From Thermoanaerobaculia bacterium (GTDB lineage Bacteria; Acidobacteriota; Thermoanaerobaculia; Gp7-AA8), in contig JAENWF010000023.1 of NCBI GenBank assembly GCA_016650215.1, positions 1 to 35,691 of the forward strand: a DNA stretch of 35,691 nt, written 5' to 3'. A program made the translations under genes and the position numbers. Below the pieces are notes generated by a model. It was not told the origin of the DNA. It saw only the letters and a program-made list of their open reading frames with translations, and ran no database searches. Positions 7,895 to 15,193 of the stretch are shown here, one piece after another; position 1 is the stretch's first letter; every line of letters begins with the position of its first letter.

Positions 7895-9528
7895 GCATGA
7901 AATGCGACAGCAATCGCGTTGCGGCCGCCGAAATGAATGATGTCGCCATCCTTGAGGAACCGTTTATCGATCTTCTGGTCGTTGACGTACGTTCCATTGG
8001 ACGAGTTGCGGTCGATGAGAAGCACTCTGCCGTCGATCGACACCACCTCGGCGTGCAGCCTCGACACCTTCGGATTTTCCAATACGATCTCACAGATGGC
8101 CGACTCGCGGCCGATCCGGATGCCCGAGCCGCCGAGACCGAGCTTCTGACCGGCGCGCTCTCCGTTGAGAATCGTCAGCCGGCCAAGGACCATTTTCTGC
8201 TCGGGCGGCGTGCCCTCCGGAGCGACGAGCATCTCGGGGCGCCCGTTCGAGATGTCGCGCGGAATGCGTGGACCGCGGGAGCGAATGAGCACCACGATCG
8301 TGATGGCCAGCATCGCGAGCAGCGCGCCGATGCCGGCGACAAGACCGGCGGTCGAGAGACTCGAGGTGCCGCTCGCAATCGCGCGATCCGCGTCGCGCTG
8401 AAACCGGATCACGTCGGGAGATCGCGGAAAGATCAGCGCGGCGCTCGCAAGACTCTTCTTCGCGCTCCGCCAGTCCCCTTCGATCGCCGCATCGAGCGCT
8501 TCGCCGAACTGGCGATTGAACTCGCTCGCGATGTTCACCGGCACGCCGGAGTCCTTCAGGATGTCTTTCGCGTCGTTGATCGGCACGAGGAACTTGATCT
8601 GTTCCGCGGTGGTGTGTCCCCACGTCGCGACCGCGATGACCTCGCCTGACCGGTTCACGGCGGGACCACCCGAGTTGCCGCGGTAGATCGCAACGTTCGA
8701 CTGAAAGACAGGCGCGTTGGCCTTGTTGCGCTTGATGGCGGTGATCGTCCCGGGATTGAACGTCGCCTCGAGGTCGCTCTCACGAGAGAGCCATCCACCG
8801 ATCACTTCATCAGAGCTGCTCGCGACGGCCGGATAGCCAATCGCCCATACCGACTCGCCGACCCCGACGCTCTCGGAATCGCCGAGCCGCAGCGTCGGAA
8901 GGTTGCGCCCTTCGACCCGAAGCACCGCGAGATCGCTCCCGCTCTCGGAGAGCGATGGGGAGTAACTGTCTACGGTGAAGGGAAGCTTGTCGCCGTTGGA
9001 GAGCTCGACCTCGTTGACGATGAGCATCTTGTCGATGCGCCCCGCCTTCGAGAGTTCGTCGATGAACGGGTCGAGATCGTCATCGCGATAAAGCGCGCGC
9101 AGCTCTTCGAGAGGAAAGTGATTGACGAGAGTCGAGATCGCGCCGTTGCGCCGAAGCTCTTTCTCGAGCTCCCCTCTGTCCCTTGTCGGCCCGACCACGT
9201 GGCCATTCGTGATGATGTAGCCGTTCGGATTGACGATGAACCCGCTTCCCGATCCGCCGGCTCCTGTCTCCATCCCGGTATCGACGGCCGGCAGGTCGCG
9301 GGCGGTCACGTTGACGCCTGCCTCGCGAAACGCAGCCTGCATCATCTCGATCGTTCTGGCTGTGTACCTGAACTGCGCGGTCGCGTACGCGTTCACCCGC
9401 ACGACCGCTGGTTTCGCGCCGTACGCCATCTTCTGCACCGGATCGAGCTTCGCCGATTCCTGACGGCACGCCATCAGGACCATCAGCGATGCAGCGATGA
9501 GAGCGGCACCAGTGGGACGGATCGACAT
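7891..9528 (-). CDS. HtrA-like serine protease with transmembrane helix and cytoplasmic FHA domain
   Basis: 545 residues. A lipoprotein-type signal ends LMVLMAC (Cys21), which would place the protease in the periplasm. The trypsin-like domain shows the triad: His110 in TNGH, Asp199 in SDLAVL and Ser286 in GNSGGP. Between His and Asp lie 89 residues, roughly 55 more than in typical HtrA proteins, forming a charged helical insertion (about 112-170). No PDZ domain is visible. A helical segment (335-385) precedes a transmembrane helix (about 394-416) and a cytoplasmic FHA domain (468-535) with GR (473-474), SRLHA (489-493) and NG (511-512). The start at 9528 is chosen over an upstream in-frame start at 9741 because it gives a proper signal. 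The fusion joins phosphothreonine reading to periplasmic proteolysis. Confidence 0.93.
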   Translation of the reverse strand: MSIRPTGAALIAASLMVLMACRQESAKLDPVQKMAYGAKPAVVRVNAYATAQFRYTARTIEMMQAAFREAGVNVTARDLPAVDTGMETGAGGSGSGFIVNPNGYIITNGHVVGPTRDRGELEKELRRNGAISTLVNHFPLEELRALYRDDDLDPFIDELSKAGRIDKMLIVNEVELSNGDKLPFTVDSYSPSLSESGSDLAVLRVEGRNLPTLRLGDSESVGVGESVWAIGYPAVASSSDEVIGGWLSRESDLEATFNPGTITAIKRNKANAPVFQSNVAIYRGNSGGPAVNRSGEVIAVATWGHTTAEQIKFLVPINDAKDILKDSGVPVNIASEFNRQFGEALDAAIEGDWRSAKKSLASAALIFPRSPDVIRFQRDADRAIASGTSSLSTAGLVAGIGALLAMLAITIVVLIRSRGPRIPRDISNGRPEMLVAPEGTPPEQKMVLGRLTILNGERAGQKLGLGGSGIRIGRESAICEIVLENPKVSRLHAEVVSIDGRVLLIDRNSSNGTYVNDQKIDKRFLKDGDIIHFGGRNAIAVAFHA

Positions 9529-9532
9529 AGGG

Positions 9533-10729
9533 CTACCGGCCGGTAGAGCTGGGTGCTGTTGTTCGCGGCTGCTTCTGCTGCTGATTCCAGTACACCCATC
9601 CGCCGGCCGCGCCGAGGACGATGAGAAAGAGCAGCATCCATTTGAGAATCGACCGCGAGGACGAGCGTCGGGGGGCGGTAACGGGCGGTGGCGGCGCCGC
9701 AACCCTCGGCGTCGCGAGCGGTGCGGGCGGTGTGGATGCAAACGGAAGCTCGAGAGTCGGGGTGGAGGACGGCGATGGGGCCGGCGCGCGCACGACGCCG
9801 GGCGCCGTGACCTCGATCGTATCGCGCCCGGACGGGTGCTCCGGAGCGTGATGCTCGACCGTATCGACGAGAGTCTCGTCGAGCGACATCCGCTCCTCGA
9901 GCGTCCGCTCGACGATCGTCTGATCGTCGTCGAACACGTCGCGCTCCACCCGGGCGACGATCACCGTCACATTGTCGGGAGCGCCACGGTCGAGAGCGCG
10001 GCGCAGAAGCTCATCGGACGCCGCTTCGAATTCCATTGAGATGGCGACCTCGCGCATCTCGTCTTCTCTTACGAGTCCATGCAGCCCGTCGCTGCAGAGT
10101 ACGAATACGTCGCCCTCGCGCAGATCGAACGGGCCGCGCACGTCGATCTCGACCTCTTCTCCGACACCCATCGAGCGCTGCAGCACGTTCCGGCGAGGAT
10201 GGTGCGCCGCTTCTTCGTTTGTGAGCAGCCCCTCGCGCACCATCGAGGCGACGAGCGAGTGATCATCAGTGAGCTGCTTGATCTCGCCCCCGCGGACCAG
10301 GTAGATGCGAGAGTCGCCGACGTGCGCGAACCATGCGTGGTTGCCTTGCACGGCGAGCGCGGACGTCGTCGTCCCCATGCCGCGAAGATCGGGATTGGAC
10401 TGCGCCTCCCCGAAGATGCGGGCGTTGGCGTGCCGCAACGAGATGCGCAGCGCTTCCGCGACGTCGCTCGTGTCGCTCGCTATGTACTGCGCCTTGACCG
10501 TCTCGGCCGAAAGTCGCGAGGCCGTGGCGCCGCCGCGATGTCCACCCATGCCGTCCGCGACGATGAGCAGACGTCCGCCCAGCCGGCTGTGACGCTCTTC
10601 CTCGGCCGACGTCAGAGTCCCAAAATCCTGGTTCTCTGACCGGACCTTACCGACATCCGTGCGCAGCGCTGCACGGACGACCAACCGGCCGCCTGCGGCG
10701 TCGCCGATCGTGGCCGCTGATTCGCTCAT
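9533..10729 (-). CDS. PP2C-family Ser/Thr protein phosphatase with C-terminal membrane anchor
   Basis: 398 residues from ATG 10729 (a GTG at 10741 is also in frame). The PP2C domain (about 17-262) has the metal-binding motifs RSENQD, ADGMGGH (Asp60), CSDGL (Asp215) and APDN (Asp253), plus GDSR, so it should dephosphorylate phosphothreonine in a Mg/Mn-dependent way. An acidic Thr-rich stretch (DDDQTIVERT, DETLVDTVE) follows and may itself be phosphorylated. A Pro/Thr linker and a transmembrane helix (about 361-382) anchor it with the catalytic domain in the cytoplasm. It is the first gene of the six-gene unit and the natural antagonist of the two kinases. A perfect TATAAT lies about 60 bases upstream. 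Confidence 0.94.
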   Translation of the reverse strand: MSESAATIGDAAGGRLVVRAALRTDVGKVRSENQDFGTLTSAEEERHSRLGGRLLIVADGMGGHRGGATASRLSAETVKAQYIASDTSDVAEALRISLRHANARIFGEAQSNPDLRGMGTTTSALAVQGNHAWFAHVGDSRIYLVRGGEIKQLTDDHSLVASMVREGLLTNEEAAHHPRRNVLQRSMGVGEEVEIDVRGPFDLREGDVFVLCSDGLHGLVREDEMREVAISMEFEAASDELLRRALDRGAPDNVTVIVARVERDVFDDDQTIVERTLEERMSLDETLVDTVEHHAPEHPSGRDTIEVTAPGVVRAPAPSPSSTPTLELPFASTPPAPLATPRVAAPPPPVTAPRRSSSRSILKWMLLFLIVLGAAGGWVYWNQQQKQPRTTAPSSTGR

Positions 10730-10790
10730 TGCGTTGGACACTTCCAGACCCGTAACACGGTCCCGCGTGGTGTTGTTGTGGACGGCCGCG

Positions 10791-10796
10791 ATTATA
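10791..10796 (-). promoter_or_regulatory. -10 box for the phosphatase/kinase operon
   Basis: Plus-strand ATTATA reads TATAAT on the minus strand, 61 bases before the phosphatase ATG. No convincing -35 hexamer is found at 16-18 bases. It would drive the six-gene operon. Confidence 0.55.
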
Positions 10797-10841
10797 CGTT
10801 ATTCGAATCTGCGCACGCGCGAACCGCCCCGGCCCCCGCGT

Positions 10842-10847
10842 TATAAT
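10842..10847 (+). promoter_or_regulatory. -10 box of the cyclase gene, probably leaderless
   Basis: TATAAT ends 10 bases before the cyclase ATG at 10858, so transcription would begin about four bases before or at the start codon. No ribosome binding site is present in that interval. No clear -35 element is seen. Confidence 0.55.
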
Positions 10848-10857
10848 CGCTCAGGCG

Positions 10858-12516
10858 ATGACCGATCAGCTCCAGATCCACTACGTCGATCTCGGCGTAC
10901 CGCGGGTGGCGGATCTCAACGCGGCGCTTTCCGTCGGCCGGACCGAGGGGAATGAGCTGATCCTCAATCACCCGTCCGTCTCCCGCAAACACGCGAAGAT
11001 CGAGCTCCGGAACGGCCAATGGTGGATCGTCGATCTCAAGTCCACAAACGGCGTGAAGGTCAACGGCACCCTCGTCACCGAAGCCGCAGTCGGCTCCGGC
11101 GACAAGATTCACATCGGATCGGTTCAGATCGAGTTCAAAGCGCTGCCGGCCGTCGATTTCACGGCCGAGTCCATTTTCGATAACCCCTCCGGCACCGTCA
11201 TCCGCCGCATCTCCGACTTCAACTCGGAGTTCGGGCTCGATGTCGCGGATGTCTCTGCGGCGCGGCCGATCTCGGAACCGGGGACGAAGGCAGCGCCACA
11301 GGTCACGCGCGAGAAGATCTTCCAGGTGCTCGTTCAGGTCGCGAAGGCGATGCTCCAGAGCGACGACCTGAACTCGCTGCTCCAGACCGTGATGGACATG
11401 ATTTTTCGCTACCTGCCGGTCGAGCGAGGTCTCATCATCCTTTTCGACGAGCAGGGCAATCCGGTGCCGAAGCTGACGAAATTTCTCGAGGATGCCGACG
11501 GACAGGAGATTCCGATCTCGCGGACGATCCTCAAGATGGTCGCCGAGCAGCAGGTGTCTCTGATGACGTCGAACGCGCTCGAAGACGCGCGTCTCCTCGG
11601 TGGGAAATCGATCGCAATCCACGGAATCCGGTCGGCGATGTGCGTGCCGCTCTGGAACAAAGCGCATGTGATCGGCGCGGTGCAGGTCGACTCACGGATC
11701 CACATCGGCCGATTCACCGAGGAAGACCTCGATCTTCTCACCGCACTCGCGAACTTCGCGGCGGTCGCGATCGAGCGCGCTCAACTATCCGAAAAGATCG
11801 AACAGGAGCGGAAGATCCGCACGAAGATGGAGCGGTATCATTCGCCCGCGGTCATCGACGAGATCGTGAAGGGAGTCATCTCGGTATCGGCCGATGAGAC
11901 CGAGATCCGCGCCGCCGAAGTCTCGATTCTGTTCGCGGACATCTCAGGATTCACGACGGTCTCCGAGACGCAATCGCCCGAAGAAGTCGCTGAGTTCCTC
12001 TCGCATTTTTTCTCCTGCGCGGTGGAGTCGATCTTCGCGTACGGCGGAACGCTCGACAAATTCATCGGCGACGCGGTGATGGCATTCTTTGGCGCGCCGA
12101 TCAAGCAGGACGATCACGCGGACCGGGCAGTGCTCGCGGGACTCATGATGCAGCGCCTCGTCGGCGACTGGAACGCGGAGCGGGCGAAGGCTGACCTGCC
12201 CGAAGTGCGCATCCGGATTGGAATCAACAGCGGGCCAGCAGTCGTCGGCAACGTCGGCACCGAGAAGCGCGTCGACTATACGGTCCTCGGCAGCGCGGTG
12301 AACATCGCTTCGCGTCTGGAGAGCGGCGTCGCGAAACCGGGACAGCTCGTCATTTCCAGCAACACCCTCGAGCGCATCGTCGGCAGTTTCGACACAGAGG
12401 CCCTCGGCGAGTTCGCGCTCAAAGGACTCCAGCAGAAGCTCCCGGTCTACATGGTCCGCGGCGTCAACACGTCTGCCGTCACGAGCACGCTGCAAGGCAC
12501 GACCAGCGCGCGCTGA
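10858..12516 (+). CDS. Class III adenylate/guanylate cyclase with FHA and GAF domains
   Basis: 552 residues, soluble. The FHA domain (about 10-95) has GR (27-28), SRKHA (42-46) and NG (64-65). A GAF domain (about 165-310) follows, then a short coiled linker (310-330) and a class III cyclase domain (about 353-535). Catalytic residues are complete: metal-binding Asp361 (FADISGF) and Asp405 (GDAVMAF), Lys401 and Asp473 for base recognition, Asn482 and Arg486 for transition-state binding. The Lys/Asp pair favours ATP over GTP. It would make cAMP under control of a phosphothreonine partner and a small ligand or light/redox signal bound by GAF. It is divergent from the kinase/phosphatase operon and probably belongs to the same circuit. 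Confidence 0.94.
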   Translation: MTDQLQIHYVDLGVPRVADLNAALSVGRTEGNELILNHPSVSRKHAKIELRNGQWWIVDLKSTNGVKVNGTLVTEAAVGSGDKIHIGSVQIEFKALPAVDFTAESIFDNPSGTVIRRISDFNSEFGLDVADVSAARPISEPGTKAAPQVTREKIFQVLVQVAKAMLQSDDLNSLLQTVMDMIFRYLPVERGLIILFDEQGNPVPKLTKFLEDADGQEIPISRTILKMVAEQQVSLMTSNALEDARLLGGKSIAIHGIRSAMCVPLWNKAHVIGAVQVDSRIHIGRFTEEDLDLLTALANFAAVAIERAQLSEKIEQERKIRTKMERYHSPAVIDEIVKGVISVSADETEIRAAEVSILFADISGFTTVSETQSPEEVAEFLSHFFSCAVESIFAYGGTLDKFIGDAVMAFFGAPIKQDDHADRAVLAGLMMQRLVGDWNAERAKADLPEVRIRIGINSGPAVVGNVGTEKRVDYTVLGSAVNIASRLESGVAKPGQLVISSNTLERIVGSFDTEALGEFALKGLQQKLPVYMVRGVNTSAVTSTLQGTTSAR

Positions 12517-12565
12517 ACTTTCACGCAGTGGCCTGACCTGCTAATCTGCATCCGTGGAGGACGCT

Positions 12566-12928
12566 ATGCGTCGCAAAGGCAGTCAGCGTGGCGAGGGACA
12601 GTTCGGATGTGTGGTCGGCCTTGCTATTCTCGTGGTCGCGCTGTTCATCGCATTCAAAATGATTCCGATCAAGGTCCGTGCGGCGGAAGTGCGCCAGGAA
12701 GTCGCAGATGAGGCAAAGTCGGCAGGCATGCACGATGACAAGCGCATCACCGACTCGATCGTCTCCAAGGCGCGCGATGTCGATCTTCCGGTCACGCCTG
12801 AGAACATCACGATCCGGCGAGCCGCGAATGCGATCACGATCGACGTCCAGTACACGGTGCCGGTCGATTTCCCTGGATACACATACAACTGGAAGTTCCA
12901 CCACAGAGCTGAGAACCCGATCTTCTGA
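12566..12928 (+). CDS. Small single-pass membrane protein (DUF4845-like)
   Basis: 120 residues from ATG 12566, chosen because GGAGG lies five bases upstream; an in-frame GTG at 12554 would overlap that site. A basic N-terminus is followed by one hydrophobic helix (about 14-32) and a C-terminal domain with a helix and beta strands (ITIRRAANAITIDVQYTVPV). The arrangement resembles DUF4845 proteins, which have an N-terminal pilin-like helix; that assignment is tentative and the function unknown. The gene is followed after 14 bases by the CDGSH protein gene and probably shares its transcript. Confidence 0.75.
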   Translation: MRRKGSQRGEGQFGCVVGLAILVVALFIAFKMIPIKVRAAEVRQEVADEAKSAGMHDDKRITDSIVSKARDVDLPVTPENITIRRAANAITIDVQYTVPVDFPGYTYNWKFHHRAENPIF

Positions 12929-12942
12929 GCCGGAGGCAACTG

Positions 12943-13158
12943 ATGAGCATCACGATCAAGATCGCTGAGAATGGCCCTCTCATCGTGCAGGGCGAGTTCA
13001 AGCTCGTCGATGCGAATGGGCAGGAAGTGCCCGTGAAGAAAGCGGCGCTCTGTCGCTGCGGCGGATCGACGACCAAACCGTTCTGCGACGGAACGCACTC
13101 GAAAATCGGCTTCCAGGGCGCCAGCGCGGCCGTTCAGCAGTCCGATTCTATAAAGTAG
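12943..13158 (+). CDS. CDGSH-type iron-sulfur domain protein
   Basis: 71 residues. It carries the complete CDGSH signature: CRC (Cys-x-Cys), Ser/Thr, Pro-x-Cys-Asp-Gly-Thr-His, giving three Cys and one His to bind a 2Fe-2S cluster. Length matches bacterial single-domain members, which are small redox or Fe-S transfer proteins. GGAGG precedes the ATG by seven bases. Its last 25 bases overlap the 3' end of the small protein gene on the opposite strand. Confidence 0.92.
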   Translation: MSITIKIAENGPLIVQGEFKLVDANGQEVPVKKAALCRCGGSTTKPFCDGTHSKIGFQGASAAVQQSDSIK

Positions 13159-13280
13159 CCATCTCCGGCATCGTCTTCGATCTCAAAGACGATGCCCTCC
13201 CATCCAGTCAGGCATCTGACAGCGATGCGCGACTCCTCCTGCGGCACGTTGCGTATGAATTCATAGTCTTTCCAGCCCAT
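13134..13280 (-). CDS. Small 48-residue acidic protein of unknown function
   Basis: A short reading frame starting MGWKDYEFIRNVP and ending FIESDC. The start at 13280 is chosen because GGAGGA lies about eight bases upstream on the minus strand; in-frame starts further upstream lack such a site. Composition is protein-like (Trp, Tyr, Phe and alternating acidic and hydrophobic residues) rather than the Arg/Ala/Pro mix of shadow frames. The 3' end overlaps the CDGSH gene by 25 bases, tail to tail. I do not recognise the family. Confidence 0.55.
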   Translation of the reverse strand: MGWKDYEFIRNVPQEESRIAVRCLTGWEGIVFEIEDDAGDGYFIESDC

Positions 13281-13370
13281 GCTCGGTTTCCTCCGGAGCG
13301 CTGATGAGTTCAATGCGCGCGCCGCCCGCCCGCTCTCGGGAGAGCTCGAGCGAGCTGTCAAAATCTTCTG

Positions 13371-13440
13371 CGCGGGATCAGGATCGAAGGGGACGAAAAG
13401 CCGCCGGCTTCAGCCGGCGGTCGGTCGTCCTGATCCTGCG
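13371..13440. repeat. Nested palindromic REP-like element in the 13281-13550 gap
   Basis: The core CCGCCGGCT-TC-AGCCGGCGG (13401-13420) is a perfect 9-bp stem with two-base loop. It is nested inside outer arms at 13371-13383 and 13428-13440 (12 of 13 matching) and a GGACGA/TCGTCC pair. The remainder of the 270-base gap shows no gene. The hairpin also lies downstream of the siroheme-decarboxylase-like gene and may end its transcript. Confidence 0.75.
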
Positions 13441-13550
13441 AGCCGGCTAGCGCTGGATCATCACCAGCAGAAAGACCTTCTCGTTTTTCGGCAGTTCGAG
13501 AATCGCGCGGCGAGCCGTTCGCGGTCATACGGAATCGTCGGATGCAAGCG

Positions 13551-14576
13551 TCAGGAAGCGGCTGCTGCGCTGTGTGAATCGTGCGCCGCTTCCCACTCAT
13601 CGAGATCGGGAGCGAAGAGACTGATTCTCGTCTTCTTGTACTCCTTCGTCGGGTAGAGCGCCTGCTTCTGAGTCAGCCCGGTGTCGATCGCGAGATCGTT
13701 GATGATCGAGTCGCATTCGTCGACCGAGCGCCCGTGCACCGTGGTGTAGATGTTGTACGGCCAGTCGTCGTAGACGGGACGGAGATAGCAATGCGAGACG
13801 GCTTTGTGCTGCGAGAGCTGCGCGCCGTACTCGTCGATCTTCGCCTCCGGCACGGACCAGACGGCCATCGCCGAGGCACTGAAGCCAGGTTTGCGGGGAT
13901 GAATCGCTGCGGTGAACCGGCGCATCTGTCCACGCTTGTGAAGGGCGCGTGCGGCGCTCAGCAGCTCGTCCGCGCCGATTCCGGCGCTGCGTGCGAGCAC
14001 GTCGAAGGGGCGCGGCTGTAGCGGGAAATCTCGCTGCAGAAGACGAACCGCCTCGATCTCGATCGTAGACAGCGGTGTGACCTCGCCGCCGGAATCACTC
14101 TCGTTCCCGTGAGTGTCGCCGCCCTCCGCTCCTGCACTCTTGAAGAGCCTCAGAGTCGGCAACTGGCGGACCACGTCGCAACCTGCTTCTTCGCCGAGGA
14201 TTCCGATCGTTCGGTCGAGTCCGAGCTTCGAGGAGGGAGAGACCGCGATGGTGAACCAGAGATTGAAGTCGTTGTTGCGGCGATAGTTCTGCGTCACTCC
14301 GGGATGCGTGTTGACGATCTCCGCTGCCTCGTCGACATCATCATCGTTGACGCGTGCCGCAACCAGACACGACTTGTATCCGAGCGCGCGCGTGTCAAAT
14401 TGCGCCGAAACCTGCCGGATCACACCGTCGCGTTTGAGGCGCTCGGTGCGTTTGATCACCTCTTTTTCCGACATGTCGAGCGCCTGCCCGATCACGGCGA
14501 AAGGAGTCGAGACGAGAGGAATTTCACCCTGCAGTGTGCCCAGCAGCTCCCGGTCCCGCTGATCGTTATCCTGCAT
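13551..14576 (-). CDS. Fused siroheme-decarboxylase-like protein (AhbA-AhbB/NirDLGH family, Lrp/AsnC fold)
   Basis: 341 residues built from two tandem Lrp/AsnC-like units. Each has a winged helix followed by an AsnC/RAM-type domain. Unit 1 (about 5-160) has the winged-helix signature VIKRTERLKRDGVIR and HPGVTQNYRRNNDFNLWFT. Unit 2 (about 175-335) has AVSHCYLRP and DWPYNIYTTVHG. These signatures belong to the AhbA/AhbB and NirD/L/G/H group, which decarboxylates siroheme to didecarboxysiroheme on the way to heme or heme d1. Usually two separate subunits pair; here they are fused. Unit 1 has Gln where the family normally has His in the xHNY motif, while unit 2 keeps His. The start at 14576 follows a GAGG; an earlier in-frame start at 14666 is unlikely. 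A DNA-binding regulator is the alternative. Confidence 0.82.
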   Translation of the reverse strand: MQDNDQRDRELLGTLQGEIPLVSTPFAVIGQALDMSEKEVIKRTERLKRDGVIRQVSAQFDTRALGYKSCLVAARVNDDDVDEAAEIVNTHPGVTQNYRRNNDFNLWFTIAVSPSSKLGLDRTIGILGEEAGCDVVRQLPTLRLFKSAGAEGGDTHGNESDSGGEVTPLSTIEIEAVRLLQRDFPLQPRPFDVLARSAGIGADELLSAARALHKRGQMRRFTAAIHPRKPGFSASAMAVWSVPEAKIDEYGAQLSQHKAVSHCYLRPVYDDWPYNIYTTVHGRSVDECDSIINDLAIDTGLTQKQALYPTKEYKKTRISLFAPDLDEWEAAHDSHSAAAAS

Positions 14577-14659
14577 ATCGGATCCTCGCACGTGAGGTTT
14601 TCGTTTTGGGGTGAGGTGCGCGCCGATTGTATCGTGATCTCGATTCGCGCAAGCGAAAA

Positions 14660-15061
14660 TCACCACGCTGTGATTGGCGGCACGACTCCTGCCTCACCGC
14701 GCGCGAGATGCAACCGCGGATATTCATCCGCGCGGAGTCGCGCTTCGCTCTCACAGCTCGCCGCCCACTCACGATGTTTTCGAGCCGCACTCTCGACTTC
14801 AATTCGATCGAGACCACAGTGATCGGGCGGGAAGGCCTCGAGACGTTTCAGAGCCGAATCAAAGAGCCGCACACCACCGCGAAACGTCCCGCGCTTGAGA
14901 TGGTGATACGCGGCAGCGACCTGAATCAATCCCTGCAGAAACTGCTCGATGTCTGATTCAGCAACGAGCCAGAGCTCTTCCCACGATTCGTGCGCTTCCC
15001 AGAACTCCAGAGAGTTGAAGTGTGCGATGCCGCGGAGGAAGTTCTGGGTGAAAGGCTTCAT
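14660..15061 (-). CDS. DUF309 family protein
   Basis: 133 residues, all helical in appearance. The N-terminal half has the family hallmarks FWEAHESWEELW and FLQGLIQVAAAYHHLKRG (about 17-60). DUF309 proteins are small soluble proteins with conserved His/Glu residues; their biochemical role is not established. The start at 15061 is preceded by GGAG; an upstream in-frame start at 15148 would translate a dispersed repeat and is rejected. The gene is 83 bases upstream of the siroheme-decarboxylase-like gene, possibly on the same transcript. Confidence 0.85.
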   Translation of the reverse strand: MKPFTQNFLRGIAHFNSLEFWEAHESWEELWLVAESDIEQFLQGLIQVAAAYHHLKRGTFRGGVRLFDSALKRLEAFPPDHCGLDRIEVESAARKHREWAASCESEARLRADEYPRLHLARGEAGVVPPITAW

Positions 15062-15069
15062 TCGTTCTC

Positions 15070-15193
15070 CATCCTGAGCGAAGCCGGTCAATCCTGAGCG
15101 AAGCGAAGGATCTCCTGAGAGCACGTGCGAGAACGCAGCCCCAGGCATGGCACGGACATCAGAAGATCTTTCGTCGCTTCGCTCCTCAGGATG
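15070..15193. repeat. Cluster of ATCCTGAGCGAAG repeats, direct and inverted
   Basis: Direct copies begin at 15071 and 15091 (the latter reads ATCCTGAGCGAAGCGAAGGA and continues TCT), and an inverted copy lies at 15164-15193. The inverted copy supplies the TGA stop of the isocitrate dehydrogenase gene. The pair brackets the gap between that gene and DUF309 and can form a stem, perhaps acting as a terminator. Confidence 0.75.

Noticed and set aside
9529-9741. 71-residue N-terminal extension of the HtrA-FHA protein
   Set aside because: It is antisense-like Arg/Ser-rich sequence over the phosphatase gene; the lipoprotein signal begins at 9528.
3181-10729. Type VI secretion-associated kinase/FHA locus
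   Set aside because: No secretion structural genes are present in the window.
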